Shown one piece after another: positions 8,776 to 17,672 of a stretch of 64,000 nucleotides of DNA. Source of the DNA: CAVTWY01 sp963738575 (lineage in GTDB: Bacteria; Pseudomonadota; Gammaproteobacteria; Burkholderiales; Burkholderiaceae_C); assembly GCA_963738575.1 (NCBI GenBank), contig CAVTWY010000004.1, forward strand, positions 124,001 to 188,000. The letters are read 5' to 3'. Both the position numbers and the translations under genes were made by a program. Each line of letters starts with the position of its first letter. Within the stretch, counting starts at the first letter, position 1. The notes under the pieces were generated by a model. The model worked only from the letters and a program-made list of their open reading frames with translations. It ran no database searches and was not told where the DNA came from.

Positions 8776-10065
8776 TCAGCCGCTGCGCCGCATCGCACCT
8801 GCCACCAAGTCGATCTTCAACAAGCGGCACTCGATGCCACCGTTCCAAACGGGCACGCGTGCGCTGGCTTTAAGCCGAAGGTGCGTTTCAAAGTCGGGGT
8901 CGGGGCTCAGCACCCACGCCGTCCATCCGGCGTACTGTGCCTTCCAGTTGGCGGCAAGCGCTTGTGCAAAGGCGGCGTTGTCGCCGCGGGCGGCGCCCAG
9001 CGCGTCAATGCGCTGGCCAAACGGTGGGTTGGTAAGCACGATGGGTGCGCGGCCAGCATCGGCCGGGTCAGGCGGTGGCCGCTGCAGCGCGTCGGCCTGG
9101 GTGATGGTGATGGCGTGCGCCACACCGGCGCGCTTTGCATTGGCCTGCGCCAACACCACCATCCGCTGCGACACATCGCTGGCGTGCACGCTGGCCATGG
9201 GCGCGTGCACCGCCGCCTGCGCCTCGGCTTTGATGGCTTGCCACTGCGCCAAGTGAGGGCGCCATGGCTTCATGCGCTCAAACCCAAAGCGACGCTGCAA
9301 CCCGGGCGCCATGCCGCACGCCATCTGGGCTGCCTCGATAGCGATGGTGCCAGCGCCGCAGCATGGGTCCAGCAGCGCACTGGCAACATCCCAACCACTG
9401 GCGGCAATCATCTGGGCAGCGAGCGTTTCTTTGAGGGGTGCGTCGCCATGCACGTCCACGCGCTCGCCCCCAAATCGCTCGGCGTTGTTCACCCCGGCCG
9501 CGTCGCGCGCCGCGCGTGCGTTGCGCCAGCCGCGCTTGAAGAGTGAGTCGCCGCTGGTGTCGGCATACAGCGTGGCGTGCGTGGCTGTCAGGTGCAAGGC
9601 GATTGAGAGGTGCGGGTCGCGGGTGTCGACGCTGGGCCGTGCACCCGTGGCCTCACGCAGCTGGTCGCACACGGCGTCTTTGATGCGCAGCGTGGCAAAG
9701 TTCAGGCTCGTCAGCGGTGAGCGCTGGGCGGTGGTGTCCACGCGCAGTGTCTGGTCGGGCTCGATCCAGTCGATCCATGGCACGCGCTGCGCCAGGTTGT
9801 ACAAGTCTTGCTCGTTGGCGTAGGGGCCTTGGGCCAGCGGCCACAACACGCGCTGGGCGATGCGGCTGTGCAGGTTCAAGCGCATCACGTCCACCGCGTT
9901 GCCTTGCACCTCCACGCCCGAGCGCTGCGCCAAGATGCCATCGCGACGGCCCAAAATCAGCTCGCATTCGCGGGCCAACAGCGTTTGAGCGCCCGAGGCG
10001 GGAGATTCAGGTGCGCTGCGCGCGCTGGGGAGAAAGATGGTGCCCTGCATGGGGCAAGGGTACAT
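8776..10065 (-). CDS. rlmL: THUMP-domain class I rRNA (guanine-N2)-methyltransferase, RlmL/YcbY-like
   Basis: 429 residues. An N-terminal ferredoxin-like plus THUMP region (residues about 15-160) is followed by a Rossmann methyltransferase with motif I DPCCGAGTIAIEAA and motif IV TNPPFGQR, the signature of enzymes that methylate exocyclic N2 of guanine. E. coli RlmL carries this domain plus a C-terminal RlmK domain. Here only the RlmL-type half is present, as is common for stand-alone homologues. The target is therefore likely G2445 of 23S rRNA, by inference from the family. The preferred start could be internal (ATG six codons in), because the first codons lack obvious support. Confidence 0.85.
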   Translation of the reverse strand: MYPCPMQGTIFLPSARSAPESPASGAQTLLARECELILGRRDGILAQRSGVEVQGNAVDVMRLNLHSRIAQRVLWPLAQGPYANEQDLYNLAQRVPWIDWIEPDQTLRVDTTAQRSPLTSLNFATLRIKDAVCDQLREATGARPSVDTRDPHLSIALHLTATHATLYADTSGDSLFKRGWRNARAARDAAGVNNAERFGGERVDVHGDAPLKETLAAQMIAASGWDVASALLDPCCGAGTIAIEAAQMACGMAPGLQRRFGFERMKPWRPHLAQWQAIKAEAQAAVHAPMASVHASDVSQRMVVLAQANAKRAGVAHAITITQADALQRPPPDPADAGRAPIVLTNPPFGQRIDALGAARGDNAAFAQALAANWKAQYAGWTAWVLSPDPDFETHLRLKASARVPVWNGGIECRLLKIDLVAGAMRRSG

Positions 10066-10094
10066 GACCCCGTGCTACAGCCCTTACCCTGCTG

Positions 10095-11624
10095 TCAAGC
10101 GCTGCGCCGCAGATTGGCCGGTGCGATGCGAAGCGCCTCGCGATACTTGGCCACCGTGCGCCGCGCCACGGTGATGCCTTGTTCGGCCAGCATCGAGGCA
10201 AGTTGGTTGTCCGACCAGGGGTTGTCTTGGCTTTCGGCCGTCACCAGCTGGCGGATGAGCGCTCGCACCGCCGTGCTGGACGCGTTGCCACCGGCCTCGG
10301 TGGCCAAGGACGAGCCAAAAAAGTACTTCAGCTCAAACGTGCCGAAGGGCGTGGCCATGTACTTGGCCGTGGTGACGCGCGAGATGGTGGATTCGTGCAG
10401 GCCCAACTCGTCGGCGATTTCGCGCAGCACCAAGGGGCGCATGGCGATCGCGCCGTGCGAGAAAAAATTGCGCTGCCGCTCGACGATGGCGGTGGATACG
10501 CGCAGGATGGTGTCAAAGCGCTGCTTGATGTTTTTGACAAACCAGCGTGCTTCTTGCAAGCGCACGCTCAGCTCCCCCGCCCCCCGCTGCCCACGCAGCG
10601 CTTGGGCGTAGACGTCGTTGATGCGCAGCTTGGGCATCACGTCGGCGTTGAGCGTCACCTTGAAGCCACGCCCGGCTTTGCGCACGATCACGTCGGGCAC
10701 CACGATTTGCTGGTCGGTGCGGGCAAACGGGCGGCCTGGCTTGGGCTCGCAGCGAACGATCAAGGCCTGGGCCTCGCGCAGCAAGGTCTCATCAGCACCC
10801 GTGGCGGCCGATAGCTTTTTGTAATCGCGCTTGGCCAAGGCATCGAGGTGCTGCTTGACGATCAGGATGGCAATCGCTTGGGCTTCACTTCGGTTTAGTG
10901 CGCGCAATTGTAAGGTTAGGCATTCGGTCAGGTCACGCGCCCCCACGCCCAAAGGTTCCATGCTTTGCAGCCAGCGCAGCGCGCAGCGCAAGCGCTCGTT
11001 CAAGTCATCAATTTCTTCAACGTCGTCGGTCAGGCCGGTCGTCGCAGCACCAGCCGCTGCGCGATGTCGCCCAGGGTGTCTTCGAGGTAGCCGTCGTCGT
11101 TGAGCGAATCGATCAAGGCTTGCACCAGCGCGGCATCGATGTCTGACAACCGCATGCCCAGCAGTTGTTCGCGCAGGTGCTCGTTCAAGCTCGGGCCCTC
11201 ACCTATGCGCTCATGCGGCTCCATGGTCGTCGCTGTCGTTGTCTTGCGACGTGCGCGTTTCGCGAATGCCGTCGAAGTCATCGCCTTCGGTGCCATTGGA
11301 CCAGTCGTCTTGCCCGGCACCCGTGACTTCGGTCGCGTCGGCGCCATCGCTCTCGGCTGTACCCGAAGTGGCGGCATCACCCGTGCTCGCATCGTCGCCC
11401 GATTCGGCGCGGGCAGCGTCGGCATTGGGGGTCGAGGCCTGGTCGTAATTGCGCGAATCAACGTTGTCGTCGTCTTCAACGTCGAGGAACGGGTTGGCAT
11501 CGAGCATCTGCTCGATCTCCTGCTGCAGCTCCAGCGTCGACAACTGCAGCAAACGGATCGATTGCTGCAACTGCGGCGTCAGCGCCAAATGCTGCGACAG
11601 CCGTACCTGAAGCCCAACCTTCAT
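10095..11624 (-). CDS. rpoN: RNA polymerase sigma-54 factor RpoN, two frameshifts
   Basis: Sigma-54 directs RNA polymerase to -24/-12 promoters and needs an AAA+ enhancer-binding activator. Region I is MKVGLQVRLSQHLALTPQLQ (start 11624, six codons inside the longest open frame), followed by a long acidic region II rich in Asp and Ser. The core-binding part reads NEHLREQLLGMRLSD and, after a second shift, LRWLQSMEPLGVGARDL. The C-terminus has the helix-turn-helix and the RpoN box ARRTVAKYREAL. The frame breaks near 11220 and near 11035, single-base events each. The gene follows lptB, the canonical order. Two sigma-54 promoters are found in this window at 39.9 and 40.7 kb. Confidence 0.93.
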
Positions 11625-11675
11625 CGCGCAGCCCCTCGCCACACGCTGCCGCAGGCAGACGCGGGGGCCACGGTG

Positions 11676-12500
11676 CTACATACGGAAGTGTTCACCGAGG
11701 TAAACCTTGCGCACGTCTGGGTTTTCAACAATCTCGGTGGGCGCGCCCTCGGCCAGTACCTGGCCTTCGCTGATGATGTAGGCGCGGTCGCAAATGCCCA
11801 GCGTTTCGCGCACGTTGTGGTCGGTGATCAGCACCCCAATGCCGCGCGCCTTCAAAAAACTGATGATGCGCTGGATCTCGATCACCGCGATCGGGTCCAC
11901 CCCGGCAAAAGGTTCGTCCAACAAAATGAATCGAGGCTGGGTGGCCAAGGCACGGGCGATCTCAACCCGCCGGCGCTCGCCACCGGACAGTGCGGTAGCG
12001 GGGCTGTCTCGCAGCTTTTCAATGCTCAGGTCAGCCAGCAACGCGTCCAGCATGGCGCGCAAGTCGGCTTTGCCATAAGGCTTGCCGGCCAAGTCGCGTT
12101 GCAGCTCCAGCACAGCGCGGATGTTCTCTTCCACCGTCAGGCGGCGAAAAATAGAAGCTTCTTGGGGCAAATACGACAAACCCATGCGGGAGCGTTGATG
12201 GATCGGTTTGTGGTGCACCGGCTGCCCATCGATCAAGATCTCGCCTGCATCGGCGCGCACCAACCCCACCACCATGTAGAACGTGGTCGTCTTGCCTGCA
12301 CCGTTGGGGCCCAGCAGGCCTACCACTTCGCCCGCCGCCACCGCCAAGTGCACATCGCGCACCACCGTGCGGGTGCCATAGCGCTTCACCAAACCGCGGG
12401 CTTCAAGGCGGCTGGTGGTGGTGCTTTGGGGCATGAACGACGATGACGCAAAGGCCATTGCCATGGGTGCCGCCGAGCCGATGTCGTTGAGGTTCGCCAT
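11676..12500 (-). CDS. lptB: LPS export ABC transporter ATP-binding protein LptB
   Basis: 274 residues. LptB dimerises and powers LptFG to extract lipopolysaccharide from the inner membrane for transport over the Lpt bridge. Walker A GPNGAGKTTTF, Q-loop YLPQEASIFRRLTVEEN, signature LSGGERRR, Walker B FILLDEPFAGVDP and the H-loop DHNVRETL are all intact. The first 28 residues are a low-complexity extension not typical of LptB, and an internal start at one of the downstream Met codons (for example MPQSTTTSRLEARG) is possible. It starts three bases after the lptA stop, in the lptA-lptB-rpoN order. Confidence 0.95.
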   Translation of the reverse strand: MANLNDIGSAAPMAMAFASSSFMPQSTTTSRLEARGLVKRYGTRTVVRDVHLAVAAGEVVGLLGPNGAGKTTTFYMVVGLVRADAGEILIDGQPVHHKPIHQRSRMGLSYLPQEASIFRRLTVEENIRAVLELQRDLAGKPYGKADLRAMLDALLADLSIEKLRDSPATALSGGERRRVEIARALATQPRFILLDEPFAGVDPIAVIEIQRIISFLKARGIGVLITDHNVRETLGICDRAYIISEGQVLAEGAPTEIVENPDVRKVYLGEHFRM

Positions 12501-12503
12501 GCG

Positions 12504-13118
12504 TTATTTGGACGCGGCGGGCGACGAAGAAGGCGTCGATGCCGGCGCACTGGGCGCAAACACGGCGCGTGCACGGCCAGAGCCACGAACGCCCGCAGGC
12601 GACTGGCCTTCGAGGCTGAAGATTTGATTGACGTTGTCGTAGCTGATGATGGCGCCGCTCATGTCGCCCGTCACCACGGCGCCCAGCAGGCGTCGCGCGC
12701 TGGCATTGCCCACGAAGCGCACCACGTCGCTTTGATCGTCGTATTCGATCCGGTCTGCTGAGCCTTCAAACACTTCGTCTCGGGTGTCGCCCTTTTGCCG
12801 GAAGGTGGTGGCTTTGCCGTCGGTGCCCTGAGCCACAGCCACACGGCGGCCGTTGGCTGTCTCACGCACCTCCACCCGCTCGGCGCGGATGTTGAGCGAG
12901 CCCTGGCTGATGACCACGTTGCCGCTGTAACTGAAGATGCGCCTTTTCAAGTCGACGGTGGAGCGGTCAGCGTCGATGTTGATCGGTTTGCTGCGGTCGG
13001 CGCGCTCGGCTTGAACGGGGCCAACAACGGTGGCGCACAGGCACCCCAAGACCAGCGCGAGGGGTTTGATTCCTCGCGCGAAGCGCATTGCGATGGGTTT
13101 GAGAGAGGCGTGCGGCAT
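12504..13118 (-). CDS. lptA: LPS transport periplasmic protein LptA
   Basis: Periplasmic bridge protein that carries LPS between LptC and LptD. From ATG 13118 the product has a signal peptide (basic start MPHASLKPIAMRFARG, hydrophobic LALVLGCLCATVV, cleavage near VQA-ER). The OstA/LptA beta-jellyroll follows: PINIDADRSTVDLKRRIFSY, GNVVISQGSLNIRAERVEV, SADRIEYDD. The longer open frame to 13208 is not needed. The lptC-kdsC-kdsD genes that usually precede lptA in Burkholderiales are not here but about 20 kb away at 33.3-35.6 kb. Confidence 0.92.
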   Translation of the reverse strand: MPHASLKPIAMRFARGIKPLALVLGCLCATVVGPVQAERADRSKPINIDADRSTVDLKRRIFSYSGNVVISQGSLNIRAERVEVRETANGRRVAVAQGTDGKATTFRQKGDTRDEVFEGSADRIEYDDQSDVVRFVGNASARRLLGAVVTGDMSGAIISYDNVNQIFSLEGQSPAGVRGSGRARAVFAPSAPASTPSSSPAASK

Positions 13119-13285
13119 GAAACTTGCAGTCGATTCTAGACCTGCGTTTTTATGCCAGCACGCGAATTGATGCGCGCGCCACAGCGCCAAGCGTGAAATC
13201 AGCCGCAACCCGCGCTGAAGCGCGCGTGGCCGGTGTGCAAAACGGCGGTGGGCGGTGTCTCCGCGCCTTGCCGTCCTACGGTTTT

Positions 13286-13957
13286 TCAGCCTTTGCGGGC
13301 GCGCTGAATCAAGAAGTCGGTGACAGCGAGCGCCTTGGCATGGTCGCCGCCGTTGAGCGACGGTGCCGTGTACCAGCGTCCGTGCACCCCGACCGCAGGG
13401 ACCCCGTCAATCTTGTAGCCGTCAACAGCTTGTTTGGCCAGTCGCACCTTGGTGGCCACGCCAAACGAGCGGAAGGCATCGGCAAACTTGGCCTCGTCCA
13501 CGCCATTGGATTTCATGAAGGCCATGATGTCGCTGTCTTTGTCGAGGCGCATGCGCTGCACGTGCATGGCCGCAAAAACGCGCTTGTGAACGGGCTCCAG
13601 GGCTCCCAATTGCTCGAGTGCGTAGAAAATCTTGGCGTGTGTTTCGTGCACCGAGCTGAAAGCCACATGCACCCGGCGAAACGCCACGTCGGCGGGGGTC
13701 TTTTTGATCCACGACTCTAGTGCGGGCTCAAACGAGTAGCAGTGGGGGCAGCCGTACCAAAAGAACTCCACCACATCAATCTTGCCACCTGCCGGCACGG
13801 CAACGGGCGCGTTAAGCCTGACAAATTCGCGCCCTTCAACGGGCAACGCCGCAGGGCCTTGCGCCTGAACCCCCAACGGGGCAACGGCGGCAACACTGGC
13901 AGCACCCAGTGCAGAGATATTGAAGGAACGACGGTTGATCATGGACGGGTGACGCAT
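13286..13957 (-). CDS. dsbA: Thiol:disulfide interchange protein DsbA/DsbL
   Basis: 223 residues. Periplasmic oxidase that introduces disulfides into exported proteins. The active site is CPHC in VVEFFWYGCPHCYSFEPALE, with a cis-proline in GVPAVGVHGRW. The N-terminus from Met6 is INRRSFNISALGAASVAAVA, a twin-arginine-like leader with an AQA cleavage site, so the start may be 13942 rather than 13957. The argS-SPOR-dsbA order is conserved in Burkholderiales. No dsbB is visible in the window. Confidence 0.94.
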   Translation of the reverse strand: MRHPSMINRRSFNISALGAASVAAVAPLGVQAQGPAALPVEGREFVRLNAPVAVPAGGKIDVVEFFWYGCPHCYSFEPALESWIKKTPADVAFRRVHVAFSSVHETHAKIFYALEQLGALEPVHKRVFAAMHVQRMRLDKDSDIMAFMKSNGVDEAKFADAFRSFGVATKVRLAKQAVDGYKIDGVPAVGVHGRWYTAPSLNGGDHAKALAVTDFLIQRARKG

Positions 13958-14070
13958 GGTGTGGGAGTGGATTGGGTCAGAAGCGGCGACCGCTGGGTAG
14001 AGTTTTAACGTGCTAGAAAAGTTCGCGTTGACGTGTAGTGGCTCGTGACGGAATGCTCAATCGCTTGTCG

Positions 14071-14787
14071 TCAACGGCTCTTTTCAACCGCCACCAGCGC
14101 CGCATCAATGCCACCCTGCTGGAGTTTGGCTTGGGTGGTGTTGGCTGCATCTTTGCTGTCAAAAGGCCCCAGCCGAACGCGGTACATCGTGCGCCCCAAC
14201 TGTTCGCGCTCGGTGACTTTGGCGGTGTAACCGTTTAAAGCGAGACGGGCGCGTTGCTGCTCAGCATCTTCTTGTCGGCTGTAAGCACCTGCTTGCACAA
14301 AGTAGGTGAAAGGGTCGGCAGCAGGCTTGGTCGGCTTGACAGCGTCGGCGGGCACGTCACGGGGTGCGGGTGCAACCGTCACAACGGGAGGGGTTGGCAC
14401 GCGCGTGGTTGTCGCGGGGGTGGCCGCTGGGCTGGCGGCACCAGTGCGCGGCGTGGTTGGCGGTGGCACTGGCGGCACGTAAGGTGGGATGACTGGCGCA
14501 TTTGCCGTCGGGGCCGCAGTGCCCGCCGCACCACCCGCCGACTTGGGCGTTGCGCCCCCCAGTTTGGCGTTGGGGTCCCAGTTTTTGTTGCGCTGCGCCT
14601 CGGCGGCCTCTTGCTCGGCACTGCGCTGGGGCACTTTGTTGACAAACGGCACCGGCACTTTGGTGACGTAGAGCGCAACGGCCAAGGCCACACCCAAGCC
14701 CACCAGCAGGCCCACAATGATGCCCATCGTGGTGCCGCCGCGCTGGCGCGCTGGGTTGGCAGACGTTTGAATAGTCAGAAAGCTCAT
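14071..14787 (-). CDS. SPOR-domain (FtsN-like) cell-envelope protein
   Basis: 238 residues. There is a short cytoplasmic head, then one transmembrane helix at about 22-42 (IIVGLLVGLGVALAVALYV), a long Pro/Ala/Thr-rich periplasmic linker, and a C-terminal SPOR domain (FTYFVQAGAYSRQEDAEQQR to RVRLGPFDSKDAA). SPOR domains bind denuded glycan strands at the division septum. The bitopic layout and genomic position beside argS resemble FtsN-type proteins, but orthology to FtsN itself is not proven by this. The ATG overlaps the argS stop, so the two are translationally coupled. Confidence 0.9.
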   Translation of the reverse strand: MSFLTIQTSANPARQRGGTTMGIIVGLLVGLGVALAVALYVTKVPVPFVNKVPQRSAEQEAAEAQRNKNWDPNAKLGGATPKSAGGAAGTAAPTANAPVIPPYVPPVPPPTTPRTGAASPAATPATTTRVPTPPVVTVAPAPRDVPADAVKPTKPAADPFTYFVQAGAYSRQEDAEQQRARLALNGYTAKVTEREQLGRTMYRVRLGPFDSKDAANTTQAKLQQGGIDAALVAVEKSR

Positions 14788-16494
14788 GGGGTCTCCGGGA
14801 TCTCTCGGTTCATGGCCGTGGGCGCACCAACACCCACGATGGCCAGCGCGTTTCTCAGCACCTGGCGTGTGGCGCCCAGCAGCGCCATGCGTGCATGCGC
14901 CAAAGGGGCGTCGTCCACCAAAAATCGCTCAGCCGCATAGTACGTGTGCAAAGCGCCCGCGAGGTGCCGCGCGTAAAAAGCAACATCGTGTGGCGCCAGG
15001 TCGTTGGCGGCGCGCTGCAACACCGTGGGGTACTCGGCCAACTTCATCATCAGCGCCAATTCGGTGGGGGCCGTGAGCAGCGCCAACGATGCGTGGTTCA
15101 TGGAGGGTGCAGCACCACCCAACTTGCTGGCGTGTTGCGCCATCACCGAGCAGATGCGGGCGTGCGCGTACTGCACGTAAAACACTGGGTTCTCGTCGTT
15201 TTGCTTCACCGCCAAGTCAATGTCGAACACAAACTCGGTGTCGGCCTTGCGGCTGATCAGAAAAGAACCGCACCGCGTCTTTGCTGGTCCAGTCGATCAA
15301 GTCGCGCAGCGTGACGTAGCCGCCCGCGCGCTTGCTGATCTTGACCTCTTGGCCCCCACGCTCCACCCGCACCATGGTGTTGAGCACGTAATCTGGGTAG
15401 CCCTTGGGCACACCCAGGTTCACCGCCTGCAAGCCTGCGCGCACGCGGGCGATGGTGCCATGGTGATCGGTGCCTTGGCAGTTGATGACGCGCACAAAAC
15501 CGCGCTCCCACTTGGTGACGTGGTAGGCCACGTCGGGCACAAAGTAGGTGAAGCTGCCGTCGGACTTGCGCATCACGCGGTCTTTGTCGTCGCCATAGTC
15601 GGTGGAGCGCAACCACAGCGCGCCGTCGGCTTCAAACGACTTGCCAGCCTGGTGAATCCGCTCGACCGTTTGCGCCACGCGCCCGCCGCTGTACAAGCTT
15701 GATTCAAGAAAGTAGCTGTCGAAGTGCACGCCAAAGGCCTGCAAATCCAGGTCTTGCTCGTGGCGCAAATAGGCCACCGCAAAGTCGCGGATGTTGTCCA
15801 GGTTGCTTTCGTCGCCCGTGGCGCTAACCTGGCGGTCGTCGGCAACCACGGTTTTTTTGTCGCGATAGTCTTGCGCGATGTCGGCAATGTAGTCGCCGTT
15901 GTAGGCCGCCTCGGGCCACTGCGGGTCGCCCGGTTTCAAGCCTTGCAGCCGCGCCAGCACCGACTGGGCCAAGGTTGCAATTTGCACCCCAGCGTCGTTG
16001 TAATAAAACTCGCGCGTCACGTCGAAGCCCTGCGCTTCAAACAGATGGCACAAGCTGTCGCCCAGGGCGCCTTGGCGCGCATGGCCAACATGCAAAGGTC
16101 CGGTCGGGTTGGCCGACACAAACTCCACCATCACCTTGGTGCCGTGCGCGGGGACCCAGCCAAAATGGTCGGATTGGCTCAACACCTCGCCAACCACAGC
16201 CTGCTTGGTGGCCGCCTTAAGCCGCAAGTTGATGAAGCCCGGCCCGGCAATCTCCGTCGCCTCGACATGGGTCTGCACGGCAGGCTGCGTCGACAAAGCT
16301 TGCACCAATTGCGTGGCCAACTCGCGCGGGTTTTTCTTGGCCGCTTTGGCCGCTTGCATGGCCACGTTGATGGCCAAGTCGCCATGGCTTGCATGCTTGG
16401 GTGACTCGAACGCCAGCGTCAAGCCGTGCCCCGGTACCACCTCGGCCATGGCATGCGCCAAGGCTTCGAGCAGGGCTTTTTGCGCGTTGATCAT
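14784..16494 (-). CDS. argS: Arginyl-tRNA synthetase, one frameshift
   Basis: Class I aminoacyl-tRNA synthetase that charges tRNA-Arg. The N-terminal add-1 domain is followed by VEFVSANPTGPLHVGHARQG (the HIGH motif is HVGH). The catalytic domain continues to VKISKRAGGYVTLRDLIDW, and the anticodon-binding domain ends the protein. The frame breaks near 15256 inside a TTTT run on the coding strand: downstream sequence (LISRKADTEFVFDIDLAVKQ) is one base out and ends at 14784. With one T removed, the length is normal for ArgS (about 570). It is an essential single-copy gene, so a sequencing error is strongly favoured. Confidence 0.95.
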
Positions 16495-16556
16495 GGCGCC
16501 GATTCTACGGGCGTGTCGTTTTCAACTTGAGACGTAGAAGCCTCGTCACCATCGTG

Positions 16557-17514
16557 CTAGCCGGCGTCGGCAGCGGCTTCAACGGCACCCGCTTTGACGG
16601 GCGCCACAGCCCCGCGCCAATACGCCGGGTTGCCCCAAGCTTGCTTCAAGAACTCCACCCACAACCGCAGTCGCAATGGTTGGTGTTTGCGCTGAGCGTA
16701 GACGGCAAAGATGCCCGTGGGGGGTGCTGCAAACTCGTCCAGCACGCTTACCAAGCGGCCAAACGACAAGTCGTCGGCTACCTCCCAGGTGCTGCGCCAG
16801 GCCACACCTTGACCCGGCCAAGCACCACTCGTGCAGCACCTGGCCGTCGTTGCAAGTCAGACGCCCTGTCGGACGCACGTGGGTCACCGCACCGTCCACC
16901 GCAAAGGCCCAGCCCCGCGTTTGGCTGGCGTCCGATGTCAACACCAGGCATTCGTGTTTGGCCAGTTCGGCTGGCGTCTTGGGGATGCCGACACGGTCCA
17001 AATACGCCGGGGCCGCAACACATTGGCGCCGGTTGTCAGCCAGGCGCATCGCCACCAGGTTGGAGTCGGGCATGTCGCCCACCCGGATCGCGCAGTCAAA
17101 GCCCTCGTTGGGCAAGTCAACCAGACGGTCCGACAGGTTCAGGGAAAGGTTCAAGTTCGGGTGCATGGCCAAGAACCTGGGCACCATCGGCGCCACATGG
17201 CGGCGACCAAACCCAGCCGGCGCCGTGACGTGTAAGGACCCACTTACTTTTACACTCCCGATACTTACATTGGCTTCAGCATTGGCCAAATCTGCAAGTA
17301 AGCGCTGACAATCTTCTAAGAAGACACCGCCTTCGCGGGTCAGCGTGATGCGGCGGGTGGTGCGGGTGAAAAGCTTGACACCCAAGCGCTCTTCTAGCGC
17401 GTCGATACGCCGCCCCACCACCGCAGGGGCAATGCCTTCGAGTTTTGCTGCTGCTGTGAGGCTGCCTTTGGTGGCAACGGCCACGAAGGTTTCAATGACT
17501 TTGAGTCGGTCCAT
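16557..17514 (-). CDS. LysR-family transcriptional regulator, one frameshift, divergent from glcB
   Basis: From ATG 17514 the winged helix-turn-helix reads DRLKVIETFVAVATKGSLTA, then AAKLEGIAPAVVGRRIDALE, the usual LTTR DNA-binding domain. The effector domain starts near residue 90 and has the CrgA/DmlR-like pattern GSLHVTAPAGFGRRHVAPMV. Near 16820 one extra G shifts the frame. The true C-terminus, AWRSTWEVADDLSFGRLVSV through WVEFLKQAWGNPAYWRG, is in the neighbouring frame and ends at 16557. The gene is transcribed away from malate synthase across a 158-bp gap, the classic LTTR arrangement, so glcB is the likely target (inference). Confidence 0.85.
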
Positions 17515-17672
17515 GGCTGCGAAGGTTAACAAGACGCCCCAAACTGGGGGTCGATTACAACCCTAGCGTTGATGAATCTAGCGACGTTGGCGCAACAATC
17601 AAAGGCTCGCATTCCATTAGAGTGCTTGGGCGCCTCCAAGCAAGCCCAACACACACCCCGCCCCACAAGCCC

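Noticed and set aside
8027..9256. 409-codon plus-strand frame
   Set aside because: Antisense to the DMT transporter and RlmL-like genes, His/Gln-rich, no recognisable domain.
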